Below, one piece after another: positions 46,401 through 56,221 of a stretch of DNA of 64,000 nt. The notes under the pieces were generated by a model. That model worked only from the letters and a program-made list of their open reading frames with translations. It did not search any database and had not been told where the DNA came from. Each line of letters opens with the position of its first letter. Within the stretch, counting starts at the first letter, position 1. Where the stretch lies: NCBI RefSeq assembly GCF_037482845.1, contig NZ_JBBHJW010000001.1:806001-870000 (forward strand). Direction: 5' to 3'. Source of the stretch: Paucibacter_B soli. GTDB taxonomy: Bacteria > Pseudomonadota > Gammaproteobacteria > Burkholderiales > Burkholderiaceae_C. A program made the translations under genes and the position numbers.

Positions 46401-47479
46401 TGCAACTATCCGATCTGCGGGAACGCGTGCGCGCGGCGGCGGCCGGCCGGACCCCGCTGAACATCCATGGCCAGGGCAGCAAGGCCTTCTACGGCCAACA
46501 CCCGCAGGGTGAGCTGCTGGACATGCGCGGCTTCACGGGCATCAGCAGCTACGAACCCAGCGAACTGGTGGTCACGGTCAAGGCCGGCACGCCGATTGCC
46601 GAGCTGGAGGCCTTGCTGGCCTCTCAGAACCAGCAGCTCGGCTTCGAGCCGCCGCGCTTTGGCGGCGCCGGCACGGTGGGCGGCATGGTGGCCGCGGGCC
46701 TCTCGGGCCCGGCACGCGCCGCACAGGGCAGCCTGCGCGACCACCTGCTGGGCGTGGTCATGCTGAACGGCCAAGGCGAGCCGCTGAACTTCGGCGGCAC
46801 GGTGATGAAGAACGTGGCCGGCTACGACGTCGCGCGCCTGCTGGCCGGCTCGATGGGCGTGCTGGGGTTGATCCTGGAGGTCTCGCTGAAGGTGCTGCCG
46901 CGGCCGGTGGCGCTGGCGACGCTGCGCTTCGACCTCAGGCAAGACCTGGCCCTGCAGCAGCTGAATCGCTGGGGCGGCCTGCCCCTGCCCATCCAGGCCA
47001 GCGCCTGGTGGGATGGTGCGCTGGTGCTGCGCCTGGCCGGCGCCGAGGCGGCGGTGCGCGCGGCGCAGGCGCAACTCGGCGGCGAGGTCATTCCCGAGAC
47101 CATGGCGGCCGCCTTCTGGCAGGGCCTGCGCGACCACAGCGACGAGTTCTTCCAGGGCGCAGAGCGCGCCGTGCAGGGCGGCGCCAGGCTCTGGCGGCTG
47201 TCACTGCCCAGCACCGCGCCGGAACTCAAGCTGCCGGGCGAACAGCTGATCGAATGGGGCGGTGCGCAGCGCTGGGTCACCACGCCGCTGCCGGCCGCGC
47301 AGCTGCGCGAGGCGGTGGCGGCGGTGGGCGGCCATGCCACGCTGTTCCGCGCGCTGGACAAGTCGGCGGGCGTGTTCACGCCGCTCTCGGCGCCGCTGCT
47401 GCGCATCCATCGCGAGCTGAAGAAGTCCTTCGACCCGCAGGGCATCTTCAATCCAGGCCGGCTCTACCAAGACCTCTGA
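46400..47479 (+). CDS. glcE: Glycolate oxidase subunit GlcE (FAD-binding)
   Basis: 359 residues; shorter than GlcD with the same FAD fold: LNIHGQGSKAFYG, RFGGAGTVGGMVAAGLSGPARAA, NFGGTVMKNVAGYDVARLLAGS. It lacks the full catalytic C-terminus, as usual. It overlaps glcD and glcF by single bases. Confidence 0.92.
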   Translation: MQLSDLRERVRAAAAGRTPLNIHGQGSKAFYGQHPQGELLDMRGFTGISSYEPSELVVTVKAGTPIAELEALLASQNQQLGFEPPRFGGAGTVGGMVAAGLSGPARAAQGSLRDHLLGVVMLNGQGEPLNFGGTVMKNVAGYDVARLLAGSMGVLGLILEVSLKVLPRPVALATLRFDLRQDLALQQLNRWGGLPLPIQASAWWDGALVLRLAGAEAAVRAAQAQLGGEVIPETMAAAFWQGLRDHSDEFFQGAERAVQGGARLWRLSLPSTAPELKLPGEQLIEWGGAQRWVTTPLPAAQLREAVAAVGGHATLFRALDKSAGVFTPLSAPLLRIHRELKKSFDPQGIFNPGRLYQDL

Positions 47480-48738
47480 TGCAAACCCAACTCGCCCCCG
47501 AATTCCAAGGCACGCCCGCCGGCGCGGATGCCGAGGCCATCCTGCGCCGCTGCGTGCATTGCGGCTTCTGCACCGCCACCTGCCCCACCTACCAATTGCT
47601 GGGCGACGAGCTGGACGGCCCGCGCGGCCGCATCTACCTGATCAAGCAGGTGCTGGAGGGTGCCACGCCGACGCGCAGCACCCAGTTGCACCTGGACCGT
47701 TGCCTGACCTGCCGCAACTGCGAGAGCACCTGCCCCTCGGGCGTGCAATACGGCCAGTTGCTGGAGATCGGCCGCGCCGTGGTGGAGGCCAAGGTGGAAC
47801 GCCCCAACGCCGAACGCGCGCTGCGCTGGGCCCTCAGGGAGGGCCTGACCTCGGCCGCCTTCGGGCCGGCGATGAAGCTGGGCCAGTGGCTGCGCCCGCT
47901 GGTGCCCAAGCTCCTGCAGGACAAGCTGCCCGGCCCGCAACCGGCCCATGCGCATGACTGGCCGACGCGCACGCATGCACGCAAGGTGCTGATGCTGCTG
48001 GGCTGTGTGCAGCCGGCCATGATGCCGAACATCAACAGCGCCACCGCGCGCGTGCTGGACGCGGCCGGCGTGCAGACCCTGGTGGCCGACGGCGCGGGTT
48101 GCTGCGGCGCGATCCGCAGCCATCTGGGCGACCACGCGGGCGGCCTGGCCGATATGCGCCGCAATATCGACGCCTGGTGGCCCTTGGTCGAGGGGCTCAC
48201 CGCCGCCGGCCGCGTCGAGGCCCTGATCATGAACGCCTCGGGCTGCGGCGTGACGGTGAAGGACTATGGCCATGCGCTGGCCCGCGACCCCGCCTATGCC
48301 GAGAAGGCCAGGCGCATCAGCGCACTGTGCGTGGACCTGAGCGAATTCCTACCCGGTTTGTTGCCTGCCCTCAAGAGCAAGCTGGGCCAACTCAAGGTCA
48401 GCAAGGAAGGCGCCAAGCTCGCCTACCACCCGCCCTGCACGCTGCAGCATGGCCAGCAGCTGCGTGGCGGCGTCGAGGGCCTGATGCGCGAGCTGGGCTA
48501 CACGATCGAGCTGGCCCCCTGCGACAGCCACCTCTGCTGCGGCTCGGCCGGCACCTATTCGGTGTTGCAGCCCGAGCTTTCCAAGCAGTTGCGCGACCGC
48601 AAGCTCGAGGCCCTGGCACCGCTGCAGGCCGAGGCCATCGTCTCGGCCAATATCGGTTGCATCCAGCACCTGCAGTCGGGTAGCCGCACGCCGGTGCGGC
48701 ATTGGATCGAGGTGCTGGACGCCGACCTGCGTCGCTGA
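47479..48738 (+). CDS. glcF: Glycolate oxidase iron-sulfur subunit GlcF
   Basis: 419 residues. There are two 4Fe-4S motifs, CVHCGFCTATCP (C25, C28, C31, C35) and CLTCRNCESTCP (C75, C78, C81, C85), then two cysteine-rich repeats with GAGCCGAI and CCGSAGTYS. It passes electrons from GlcD/E to the quinone pool. Last of the operon. Confidence 0.93.
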   Translation: MQTQLAPEFQGTPAGADAEAILRRCVHCGFCTATCPTYQLLGDELDGPRGRIYLIKQVLEGATPTRSTQLHLDRCLTCRNCESTCPSGVQYGQLLEIGRAVVEAKVERPNAERALRWALREGLTSAAFGPAMKLGQWLRPLVPKLLQDKLPGPQPAHAHDWPTRTHARKVLMLLGCVQPAMMPNINSATARVLDAAGVQTLVADGAGCCGAIRSHLGDHAGGLADMRRNIDAWWPLVEGLTAAGRVEALIMNASGCGVTVKDYGHALARDPAYAEKARRISALCVDLSEFLPGLLPALKSKLGQLKVSKEGAKLAYHPPCTLQHGQQLRGGVEGLMRELGYTIELAPCDSHLCCGSAGTYSVLQPELSKQLRDRKLEALAPLQAEAIVSANIGCIQHLQSGSRTPVRHWIEVLDADLRR

Positions 48739-48798
48739 GCCGCCGCCCGCATCGCTGGGCGATACTGCGGCGCGTCCAACAGCTCCGCGGCAAGACCC

Positions 48799-50469
48799 AT
48801 GACCCGACCCCCGCACCGCCCCCTGGCCCGACCGGGCCTGTCCAGCATGCTGGCGCTGGCCCTGCTGAGTGCCTGCGCGCAAGCCCCGCAAGCGCCCGCC
48901 CCGCTTGCGCCCAAGCTGCTGGTCTTCATGGTGGTGGACGGCCTGCCGATGCGCCAGGTGCTGGGCTACCGCGACCAGCTCCAGCCCGACGGCTTCCGGC
49001 GCTTCCTCGACCAGGGTGCCTGGTTCGCCAACGCGCATTACGGCCATGCCCATACGGTCACGGCCGCGGGCCACGCGACCATGCTGACCGGCGCCTACCC
49101 GCAGCGCAGCGGCATCATCAGCAATGAATGGGTGGACCCCAAGACGCGCGGTCAGGTCTACAACACCATGGACGCCGACTACCAGTACATCGGCCACCGC
49201 ACCGCGCCGCTGGCCGGCACCAGCCCACGCATGCTGCTGGCCGAAACGGTGGGCGATGTGTTGCGCGGCGCCGAGCCGGTCGCCAAGGTGATCGGCATCT
49301 CGGGCAAGGACCGTGGCGCCATCCTGCCGGCCGGCCACAAGGGAACGGCCTATATGTATATGAGCGAGAGCGGCCAGTTCGCCTCCAGCACCTACTACAT
49401 GCAGAGCCACCCGGCCTGGGTGCAGCGCTTCAACGCCGCCAAGCCGGCCGATGCCTTCTTCGGCAAGAGCTGGTCGCCGCTGCTGGCCGAGTCGGCCTAC
49501 GCCCGCTCGGTGCCCGACGGCCAGCCCTGGCAGAGCAATGCCGGCAATGGCAACAAGCTGCCCGCGCTGCTGGGCGCCGGCATGGACGGCCCCGGCCCGC
49601 TGTTCTACGCCAACATCCTGCCCTCGCCCTATGGCGACGAGCTGACCCTGGCCTTTGCGCGCGCCGCCATCGAGGGCGAGGCGCTGGGCGCGGACGACAA
49701 GCCCGACATCCTCAGCGTCAGCCTCTCCAGCCACGACTATGTGAACCATGCCTTCGGCCCCGAGTCGCGGCTCTCGCACGACCATGTGCTGCAGCTGGAT
49801 CGCCATCTGCAGGCCTTCTTCCACTACCTGGACGCCCGACTGGGCCGTGGCAACTACATGGCCATGCTGACCGCCGACCATGGTTTTGCCGACACGCCCG
49901 AATGGGCCGCGGCGCAGGGCCGCGACGCCGTCCGCCTGCCCGGCACGCAGCTGCTGGCTTTTGCCAACGCCGGCCTCGGCAAGACCTTTGGCGAAGGCCC
50001 ATGGGTGACCCAGCTCTCGGCCATGGGCCTGCTGTTCGACGAGGCGCTGATCGCGGCGCGCGGGCTGAAGGCGGCCGATGTCTATGCCGAGGCCAAGCGC
50101 GTGATGCTGCAGATGCCCGACGTGGCCGCGGTCTACACGCCCGAGGAGCTGGCCGGCAAGGCGCCCGGCACGCCGCTGCTGGAGCAGATGCGCAAGTCCT
50201 GGCACCCCGAGCGCGCCGCACCGGTGCAAGTCATCATGAAGGAGGGCCGGCTGTTCGGCAGCCGCCCGGTGGGCAGCTCGCATGGCACGCCCTGGGCCTA
50301 CGACACCCATGTGCCCATCCTCGCCTGGGGCCCGGCCTGGGTGGGCCGCGGCGAGGTGGCGCAGCGCGTCGAGGTGGCCGACATCGCGCCCACGCTGGCG
50401 GGCATCCTGGGCCTGCGCGTGCCGGCCCAGGCGCAGGGCAAGCCACTGCCGCTGCCCTTGCAGCGATGA
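48799..50469 (+). CDS. Alkaline-phosphatase-superfamily lipoprotein (PafA-like)
   Basis: 556 residues. A lipoprotein signal is present (MLALALLSACAQ, lipobox LLSAC). Metal ligands: D in VVDGLPMRQ, nucleophile T in HTVTAAGHATMLTG, SLSSHDYVNHAFG, TADHGFAD, and H near the end in SSHGTPWAYDTHVP. It resembles PafA-type phosphatases, which release phosphate from many monoesters. It overlaps the ABC gene start (ATGA). Confidence 0.85.
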   Translation: MTRPPHRPLARPGLSSMLALALLSACAQAPQAPAPLAPKLLVFMVVDGLPMRQVLGYRDQLQPDGFRRFLDQGAWFANAHYGHAHTVTAAGHATMLTGAYPQRSGIISNEWVDPKTRGQVYNTMDADYQYIGHRTAPLAGTSPRMLLAETVGDVLRGAEPVAKVIGISGKDRGAILPAGHKGTAYMYMSESGQFASSTYYMQSHPAWVQRFNAAKPADAFFGKSWSPLLAESAYARSVPDGQPWQSNAGNGNKLPALLGAGMDGPGPLFYANILPSPYGDELTLAFARAAIEGEALGADDKPDILSVSLSSHDYVNHAFGPESRLSHDHVLQLDRHLQAFFHYLDARLGRGNYMAMLTADHGFADTPEWAAAQGRDAVRLPGTQLLAFANAGLGKTFGEGPWVTQLSAMGLLFDEALIAARGLKAADVYAEAKRVMLQMPDVAAVYTPEELAGKAPGTPLLEQMRKSWHPERAAPVQVIMKEGRLFGSRPVGSSHGTPWAYDTHVPILAWGPAWVGRGEVAQRVEVADIAPTLAGILGLRVPAQAQGKPLPLPLQR

Positions 50470-52313
50470 TCGGAGCGCCCTTGCTGTTCCGCTGGTTCGA
50501 ACGCCTCGTCCATCCCTTCCCCGAGGCCGCGCCCGCGCAGCCGCCGGCCGGCTTCTTCCGCTTCGTCTGGGCCGGCACGCAGGGCATGCGGGCGGTGATC
50601 CTGGGCGTGACCCTGCTCACCGCCGGCATCGGTGCCTTCGAGGCCCTGCTGTTCGCGATGCTGGGTTCGGTGGTGGACTTCCTCAGCCAGGTGCCGGCCG
50701 AGCGGCTGTGGGCCGAGCACAAGGACCGGCTCGCCCTGCTGGCCGCCATCCTGCTCGCCAGCCCCTTGCTGATCGCCTTGCAGGCGATGTGCAAGTACCA
50801 GGGCCTGTCGAGCAATTTCCCGATGCGGCTGCGCTGGCTGTTCCACCGCCATCTGCTCGGCCAGAGCATGAGCTTTTTTGCCGACGAGTTCGCGGGGCGG
50901 GTCTCGGCCAAGCTGATGCAGACCGCGCTGGCGGTGCGCGAATGCGTGCTCATCGTCACCGACATCCTGGTCTTCATCACCATCTACTTCCTCACCATGC
51001 TGGGCGTGGTGGGCGGCTTTGATGCGCGCCTGCTGCTGCCCTTCCTGGCCTGGCTGGCCTGCTATGTGCTGGCGCTGTGCTTCTTCGTGCCGCGCCTGGG
51101 CAAGGCGGCCGCGGCCCAGGCCGATGCGCGCAGCCTGATGACCGGCCGCATCACCGACGCCTACACCAATATCTCCACCGTCAAGCTGTTCTCGCACAGC
51201 CAGCGCGAGGCGCTGTTCGCGCGCGGCGCGATGCAGGAGTTCCTCGGCACGGCCTATCGCCAGATGCGCCTGATCAGCGGCTTCGAGGTCATCAACCATG
51301 CGCTCTCGATGGGACTGATCGCCAGCACCGCCGGCGCCACGCTGTGGCTGTGGTCGCGCGGCGAGGTGGGTGTCGGCGCGGTGGCCGCCGCCACCGCGAT
51401 GGCGCTGCGCCTGAACGGCATCTCGCACTGGATCATGTGGGAGATGGCCAGCCTGTTCGAGAACATCGGCACGGTGCAGGACGGCATCACGACGCTCGCG
51501 CGCGGCGTCGCGATCCAGGATGCGCCGGGTGCTCAGGCCCTGCAGGTGAGCCGCGGCGAGATCTGCTTCGAGGGCGTGGGCTTCTCCTACGGCGGCAAGA
51601 AGCAGGTGCTGAAGGATTTGCAGCTGCTCATCAAGCCGGGCGAGAAGATCGGCCTGGTGGGTCGCTCGGGGGCCGGCAAGTCGACGCTGGTGAATCTGCT
51701 CCTGCGCTTCTACGACATCGAGCAGGGCCGCGTGCTGATCGACGGACAGGACATCGCCCGGGTCACGCAGGACAGCCTGCGCGCCCAGGTGGGCATGGTG
51801 ACGCAGGACACCTCGCTCTTGCACCGCTCGGTGCGCGACAACCTGCTCTACGGCCGCCCCGACGCCAGCGATGCGCAGATGATCGCCGCCGCCGAGCGCG
51901 CCGAGGCGCATGAATTCATCCTCGCGCTGAGCGACCCCAAGGGCCGCAGCGGCTACGACGCGCATGTGGGCGAGCGCGGCGTCAAGCTCAGCGGCGGCCA
52001 ACGCCAGCGCGTGGCGATCGCGCGCGTGATGCTCAAGGACGCGCCCATCCTGCTGCTCGACGAGGCCACCAGCGCGCTCGACTCCGAGGTCGAGGCCGCC
52101 ATCCAGCGCAGCCTCTACCGCCTGATGGAGGGCAAGACCGTGGTGGCGATCGCGCATCGGCTCTCCACCATCGCGGCAATGGACCGCCTGGTGGTGATGG
52201 ACCAGGGCGAGATCGTCGAGCAGGGCAGCCACGCCGAGCTGCTGGCCCAGGGCGGGCTGTATGCGCGGCTCTGGGCGCACCAGAGCGGCGGCTTCCTCGG
52301 CGAGGAGGCCTGA
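50466..52313 (+). CDS. ABC transporter fused permease/ATPase (exporter type)
   Basis: 615 residues. Six membrane segments in the first half, then Walker A GRSGAGKST, signature LSGGQRQRV, Walker B ILLLDEATSALD and H-loop IAHRLSTIA. It works as a homodimer or heterodimer exporting lipid or drug-like molecules. Coupled to the phosphatase gene; the substrate cannot be told. Confidence 0.92.
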   Translation: MIGAPLLFRWFERLVHPFPEAAPAQPPAGFFRFVWAGTQGMRAVILGVTLLTAGIGAFEALLFAMLGSVVDFLSQVPAERLWAEHKDRLALLAAILLASPLLIALQAMCKYQGLSSNFPMRLRWLFHRHLLGQSMSFFADEFAGRVSAKLMQTALAVRECVLIVTDILVFITIYFLTMLGVVGGFDARLLLPFLAWLACYVLALCFFVPRLGKAAAAQADARSLMTGRITDAYTNISTVKLFSHSQREALFARGAMQEFLGTAYRQMRLISGFEVINHALSMGLIASTAGATLWLWSRGEVGVGAVAAATAMALRLNGISHWIMWEMASLFENIGTVQDGITTLARGVAIQDAPGAQALQVSRGEICFEGVGFSYGGKKQVLKDLQLLIKPGEKIGLVGRSGAGKSTLVNLLLRFYDIEQGRVLIDGQDIARVTQDSLRAQVGMVTQDTSLLHRSVRDNLLYGRPDASDAQMIAAAERAEAHEFILALSDPKGRSGYDAHVGERGVKLSGGQRQRVAIARVMLKDAPILLLDEATSALDSEVEAAIQRSLYRLMEGKTVVAIAHRLSTIAAMDRLVVMDQGEIVEQGSHAELLAQGGLYARLWAHQSGGFLGEEA

Positions 52314-53117
52314 TCAGCGGCCGCTGATCTCGCCCGAGCCGCTGATCTTCTGCGTCAGCTTGGGGCGGCCAGCATAGCTCAGATCGCCGCTGCCGCTCAG
52401 GCTCGCATCCAGCTGCTCCAGCACGCCCAGGCTGAGATCGCCACTGCCGGACAGCTGGGCCTTGGCGGCACGGCCGCTCAGGCTGGCGGCGCTGACATCA
52501 CCGCTGCCGCTGAGGTTCCAGTTCTGCTGCTCGGCACGGCCGGCGATATGCACATCGCCCGAACCGCTGATGCTGGCGCTGAGCTCGCGCACGTCCAGCA
52601 GGCCGATGCTCAGGTCGCCCGAGCCGCTGATGTTGACGGCGAACTGCTCGGCCTTGAGCTGGTCAATGTCCACATCGCCCGAACCCTTGATCTGCACCGC
52701 GTTCAGCTTGCGGAAGCCCAGCATCAGGCGCGGCGGCTTGCGCGTGGTGAAGCCGGCGCCGGCCTTCAGCGCGATCACCAGCGCATCGCCGTCCAGGCGG
52801 GACTCGATCAGCGGCTCGATATTGTCCTCGGCGCTGATGATCAGGGTCTCGCTCGCGCCCTGATTCAGCTGCACGTCCAGCGGCCCCTCGATGCGCAGCT
52901 TGCTGAAGCTGCCGACCTCGCGCTTCTTCTCCACCAGATTGCCCGAGCCCTTGATGCGCCCGGCGTTCGGCCCGTACTGATGGGTGGAACCCAGGGTGAT
53001 GGCCAGATGCTTGGCCTCCTGCTTGATGCGCAGGGTCCAGTCGGCCTCGCCGGCCGTGGCGGCCAGCGAGCAGGCCAGCAGGCCCAGCCCCATCACGCAT
53101 GACTTGTTGATTTGCAT
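52314..53117 (-). CDS. DUF2807 (head GIN domain) protein
   Basis: 267 residues from ATG 53117, with a signal peptide (GLGLLACSLAATAGEA). The rest is a beta-solenoid of repeated (I/L)SGSGD units, at least seven, with alternating KL/QL stretches. Typical of the putative auto-transporter adhesin head GIN family. Secreted or surface. Function unknown. Convergent with the ABC gene. Confidence 0.85.
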   Translation of the reverse strand: MQINKSCVMGLGLLACSLAATAGEADWTLRIKQEAKHLAITLGSTHQYGPNAGRIKGSGNLVEKKREVGSFSKLRIEGPLDVQLNQGASETLIISAEDNIEPLIESRLDGDALVIALKAGAGFTTRKPPRLMLGFRKLNAVQIKGSGDVDIDQLKAEQFAVNISGSGDLSIGLLDVRELSASISGSGDVHIAGRAEQQNWNLSGSGDVSAASLSGRAAKAQLSGSGDLSLGVLEQLDASLSGSGDLSYAGRPKLTQKISGSGEISGR

Positions 53118-53261
53118 TGCCTTGCTCCAGCTACTTGCCAAGGCCCGCACTGTGCCCGAGCGCCCTGCGCCGGCCACCCGGCTTGCGACGATCTGCATGC
53201 TGGCTGCCACAGGCTGCAGGCATGACATACGATCACGCCATTCATGCGGGGAGCAGCAGCG

Positions 53262-54140
53262 ATGAAGTGGGAAGGCCAGCGCGAAAGCGACAACGTCGAG
53301 GACATGCGTGAGCAGCGCAGCGCTGGCGGCCCGATGCTGGGCGGTCGCGGGCTGGGCCTGGGCGGCATCGTCATCGCCCTGCTGGCCTCCTGGGCCTTGG
53401 GCATCAACCCGATGACGGTGCTGGGGCTGCTGGATGGCGGTCAGGGGCTGCCGCAGAGTCCGGGCGCGCAGGCCGGCAAGCCCGGCCCCAAACCGCAGGA
53501 CCAGGGCGCACGCTTCGTCGCCACCGTGTTGGCCGACACCGAAGACGTCTGGGGCGGCTACTTCGGCAGCAAGCAGCAACGCTACGAGGCACCCAAGCTG
53601 GTACTGTTCAAGGAGCACTTGCCCACCGGTTGCGGCACGGGCGAGGCGGCCATGGGCCCCTTCTACTGTCCGGCAGACCGCAAGGTCTATATCGACCTGA
53701 ACTTCTATGCCACGCTGCGCGACCGCCTGGGCGCACCCGGCGACTTTGCCCAGGCCTATGTGATCGCGCATGAGGTGGGCCACCACCTGCAGAACCTGAT
53801 GGGCACGACCGACAAGCTTGAGCAGGCGCGCGCCCGGGTGTCGCAAACCGTCTACAACGCCTTGAGTGTGAAGCTGGAACTGCAGGCCGACTGCTATGCG
53901 GGCGTCTGGGCCTTCCATTCACAGCGCGGCAAGGACTGGCTGGAGCAGGGCGACATTGCCGAGGCCCTGAACGCCGCCGCCCAGATTGGCGACGACACCC
54001 TGCAAAAGCGCGCCCAGGGCCGGGTGGTACCCGAGAGCTTCACCCATGGCAGTAGCGCGCAGCGCGTGAACTGGTTCAGGCGCGGGCTGGAACATGGCGA
54101 GATCGGCGACTGCGACACCTTCAGGGTCAAGCAGATCTGA
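53262..54140 (+). CDS. ypfJ: Neutral zinc metallopeptidase YpfJ
   Basis: 292 residues. MKWEGQRESDNVEDMREQR is the family start, a membrane segment (GIVIALLASWALG) follows, and the catalytic HEVGHHLQ is at 170-177. E in ELQADCYAGVWAF is the third ligand region. Membrane-anchored peptidase of unknown target. Confidence 0.9.
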   Translation: MKWEGQRESDNVEDMREQRSAGGPMLGGRGLGLGGIVIALLASWALGINPMTVLGLLDGGQGLPQSPGAQAGKPGPKPQDQGARFVATVLADTEDVWGGYFGSKQQRYEAPKLVLFKEHLPTGCGTGEAAMGPFYCPADRKVYIDLNFYATLRDRLGAPGDFAQAYVIAHEVGHHLQNLMGTTDKLEQARARVSQTVYNALSVKLELQADCYAGVWAFHSQRGKDWLEQGDIAEALNAAAQIGDDTLQKRAQGRVVPESFTHGSSAQRVNWFRRGLEHGEIGDCDTFRVKQI

Positions 54141-54146
54141 AAAATC

Positions 54147-54158
54147 AGGGTTAACCCT
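54147..54158. repeat. 12-bp perfect palindrome AGGGTTAACCCT
   Basis: Lies 7 bp after the ypfJ stop. It could be an operator or a weak terminator; there is no T-run. Nothing else recognisable lies in the 200-bp gap to 54342 except AT-richer sequence. Confidence 0.5.
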
Positions 54159-54341
54159 TGCATTGGCGCGCAATGCGTCGCCCATGCGGGGGGCAGCATG
54201 GCCGCCTCACCACCCGTTCAAGGGGGCCGCTCGACTACCTCGGTGCCGCTTTGTGTGAAACACTGCCATGAAGAAAAGGAAGTGTCCCGCTAGCATCGCC
54301 TTACTAGCGAGCCCTCCAATACGGGACTCTGAAAGCCAATC

Positions 54342-54968
54342 ATGGACAAGCAAGACCACCGTCAAGAGCCCACCGGGGCAGCCGCCGCACCAGTAGCCGA
54401 TGCCGCCTCGAACAGCAAGGCGGCGTCGCGGCGACGCCTGCTCAAGGGCGGTCTGAGCGCGGCGCCGGTGGTGCTGAGCCTGAGTAGCCGGCCGGTGATG
54501 GCCGGCGGCTTGCCGGGGCTGTGCGTCACGCCCTCCGGCTTCGCGTCCATCAACGTCAGCAATCACACCCATACGTCCGGCACCTGCTCGGGCCGCACGC
54601 CCGGCTACTGGAAGAACGCCCCGACCACGAACAGCCCGAACCAGCCGAGCTGGCCCTACCCGCCGTCGTCGCTGTTCAAGGCCTATTTCAGCCCCTCGCT
54701 CGCCTATGGCGACCTGACCCTGCTGCAGGCCCTGGAGTGCGGCGGCAATGCAAATGGTGAAGTGGCCCTGGTACGCCACATCACGGCTGCCTTGCTGAAC
54801 GCCGCCGCAGGCCTGACCCCGGCCAATGTGCTGGACGTCGGGCGCGTCAAGGCGATCTGGCAGGAGTTTGCGATGCGCGCGCCCGGCGGCTACTACGAGC
54901 CCATCGCCGGCACGAAGTGGTACGCTGACGCCATCGTGACCTACCTGAAGTCCACCCAGCCCATGTAA
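54342..54968 (+). CDS. Exported protein with TPGYWKN motif, linked to HPr-rel-A genes
   Basis: 208 residues. The N-terminus has a Tat-like signal (ASRRRLLKGGLSAAPVVLSL). The mature part opens with SINVSNHTHTSGTCSGRTPGYWKN; this Cys-plus-TPGYWKN motif is found in many surface proteins of unknown role. The protein looks secreted. It is followed by genes for a PqqD-like chaperone, an HprK-like kinase and a nucleotidyltransferase, so it is a candidate substrate or cargo of that system (inference). Confidence 0.7.
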   Translation: MDKQDHRQEPTGAAAAPVADAASNSKAASRRRLLKGGLSAAPVVLSLSSRPVMAGGLPGLCVTPSGFASINVSNHTHTSGTCSGRTPGYWKNAPTTNSPNQPSWPYPPSSLFKAYFSPSLAYGDLTLLQALECGGNANGEVALVRHITAALLNAAAGLTPANVLDVGRVKAIWQEFAMRAPGGYYEPIAGTKWYADAIVTYLKSTQPM

Positions 54969-55034
54969 GTGCGCCCCGCGGCGCCGGCGCGAGGCGGCTG
55001 CCGTGGGCACGCACACAGGGAGTTTTCTGACATC

Positions 55035-55313
55035 GTGTGGCAATCTACTGGCCGGGGCGCCATCAAGTTCCGCCGCTGGCCGGCGCAATGGGCGGTGTTC
55101 AATCCCGTCACCGGCAACACCCACTTGCTTGAGGAAGCGGCCGGCATGGTGCTTGAGGCATTGGATCAGAGCGGCCAGCCACTCAGCGCCGAAGCACTCT
55201 ATGAGCAGCTCTACGAGCAGGACGCCAGCGCCGACCCCCTTGAATTCCAGGCCTTGCTAGGCACCTTGGAATCCTTTGCCCGCTTGGCCCTGATCGAAAG
55301 CCCGGCGGCGTGA
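55035..55313 (+). CDS. HPr-rel-A system PqqD-family peptide chaperone
   Basis: 92 residues from a GTG at 55035; the start is uncertain since GGGAG lies rather far upstream. FRRWPAQWAVFNPVTGNTHLLEEAAGMVLEAL is the PqqD-like fold and is the usual form in this gene set. PqqD proteins bind a peptide substrate for a modifying enzyme. The stop overlaps the kinase start (GTGA). Confidence 0.75.
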   Translation: MWQSTGRGAIKFRRWPAQWAVFNPVTGNTHLLEEAAGMVLEALDQSGQPLSAEALYEQLYEQDASADPLEFQALLGTLESFARLALIESPAA

Positions 55314-56221
55314 GGCTCGATGAGTTGTCGCTGCCGGCGCTGAAACGGCAGTTGCGTGGCAGTGGCATCGCGCTGCAGACCGGCCCGGTGCTGACGCGCC
55401 TGCGCTCCCCATTCGACCATCTCGCCGACGGCCTCGCCACCCTGTATGGCGAGTACCCCCTGGGCGATCCGGACGGCTTCTGCGACTTCGATTGCGAGAT
55501 CGGCTCGCCCGGCGGCCTGCGCCGCTGGTTCGCGCCCCAGGCGGTGTTTCGCATCCAGGGCAGCACACCCTTCCTGCCGCTGGCGCGCCACCAGGCCGTG
55601 GCGATGATGGAATGGGGCCTGAACTGGTGTGTCTCCTCGCATTGCCACCAGTACCTGATCGTGCATGCGGCGGTAATTGCCCACGGCGAGCGGGCAATGA
55701 TCCTGCCGGCACCGCCAGGCTCCGGCAAGAGCACCCTGTGCGCTGCTCTGGTGCGCCGCGGCTGGCGCCTGCTCTCCGATGAACTCGCCCTGATCGACAT
55801 GAGCAGCGGCGAATTGGTCGCCCTGCCCAGGCCGGTGAGCCTGAAGAACCAATCCATCGCTGTCATCCAGGCCTTCGCCCCCGAGGCCGTGTTCGGCCCG
55901 GTGACCCACGACACCGCCAAGGGTACGGTGGCGCATATGCGCGCGCCCAGCGATAGCGTGGCACGCGCGCATGAGCGGGCACGCCTGAGTTGGCTGGTGT
56001 TTCCCAAATACCAGGCGCAGAGCGCGGTACAGATAGAGCCGCTGTCCAATGGTGCCGCCTTCATGGCCCTGGCCCAGAATTCCTTCAACTACCATGTCCA
56101 TGGCTCGCGGGGCTTCGACATGCTGACCGGCCTGGTCGAGCGCGCGCAATGCCTGCGCTTCCAGTACAGCAGTCTCGACGCGGCCGTCGACTATTTCGCC
56201 GGCCTGGCCGCATCGTCATGA
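55310..56221 (+). CDS. HprK-related kinase A
   Basis: 303 residues from GTG 55310. The Walker A is APPGSGKST (134-142), preceded by VHAAVIAHGERAMILPA, as in HPr kinase/phosphorylase. LLSDELALIDM resembles the HprK second motif. In contrast with HprK there is no HPr gene or PTS component nearby. The family is known only from genome context with PqqD-like and nucleotidyltransferase partners. Confidence 0.85.
   Translation: MRLDELSLPALKRQLRGSGIALQTGPVLTRLRSPFDHLADGLATLYGEYPLGDPDGFCDFDCEIGSPGGLRRWFAPQAVFRIQGSTPFLPLARHQAVAMMEWGLNWCVSSHCHQYLIVHAAVIAHGERAMILPAPPGSGKSTLCAALVRRGWRLLSDELALIDMSSGELVALPRPVSLKNQSIAVIQAFAPEAVFGPVTHDTAKGTVAHMRAPSDSVARAHERARLSWLVFPKYQAQSAVQIEPLSNGAAFMALAQNSFNYHVHGSRGFDMLTGLVERAQCLRFQYSSLDAAVDYFAGLAASS

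Noticed and set aside
49128..50465. Long N-terminal extension of the ABC transporter frame
   Set aside because: It lies over the phosphatase gene in another frame; the ATGA overlap at 50466 gives the proper start.
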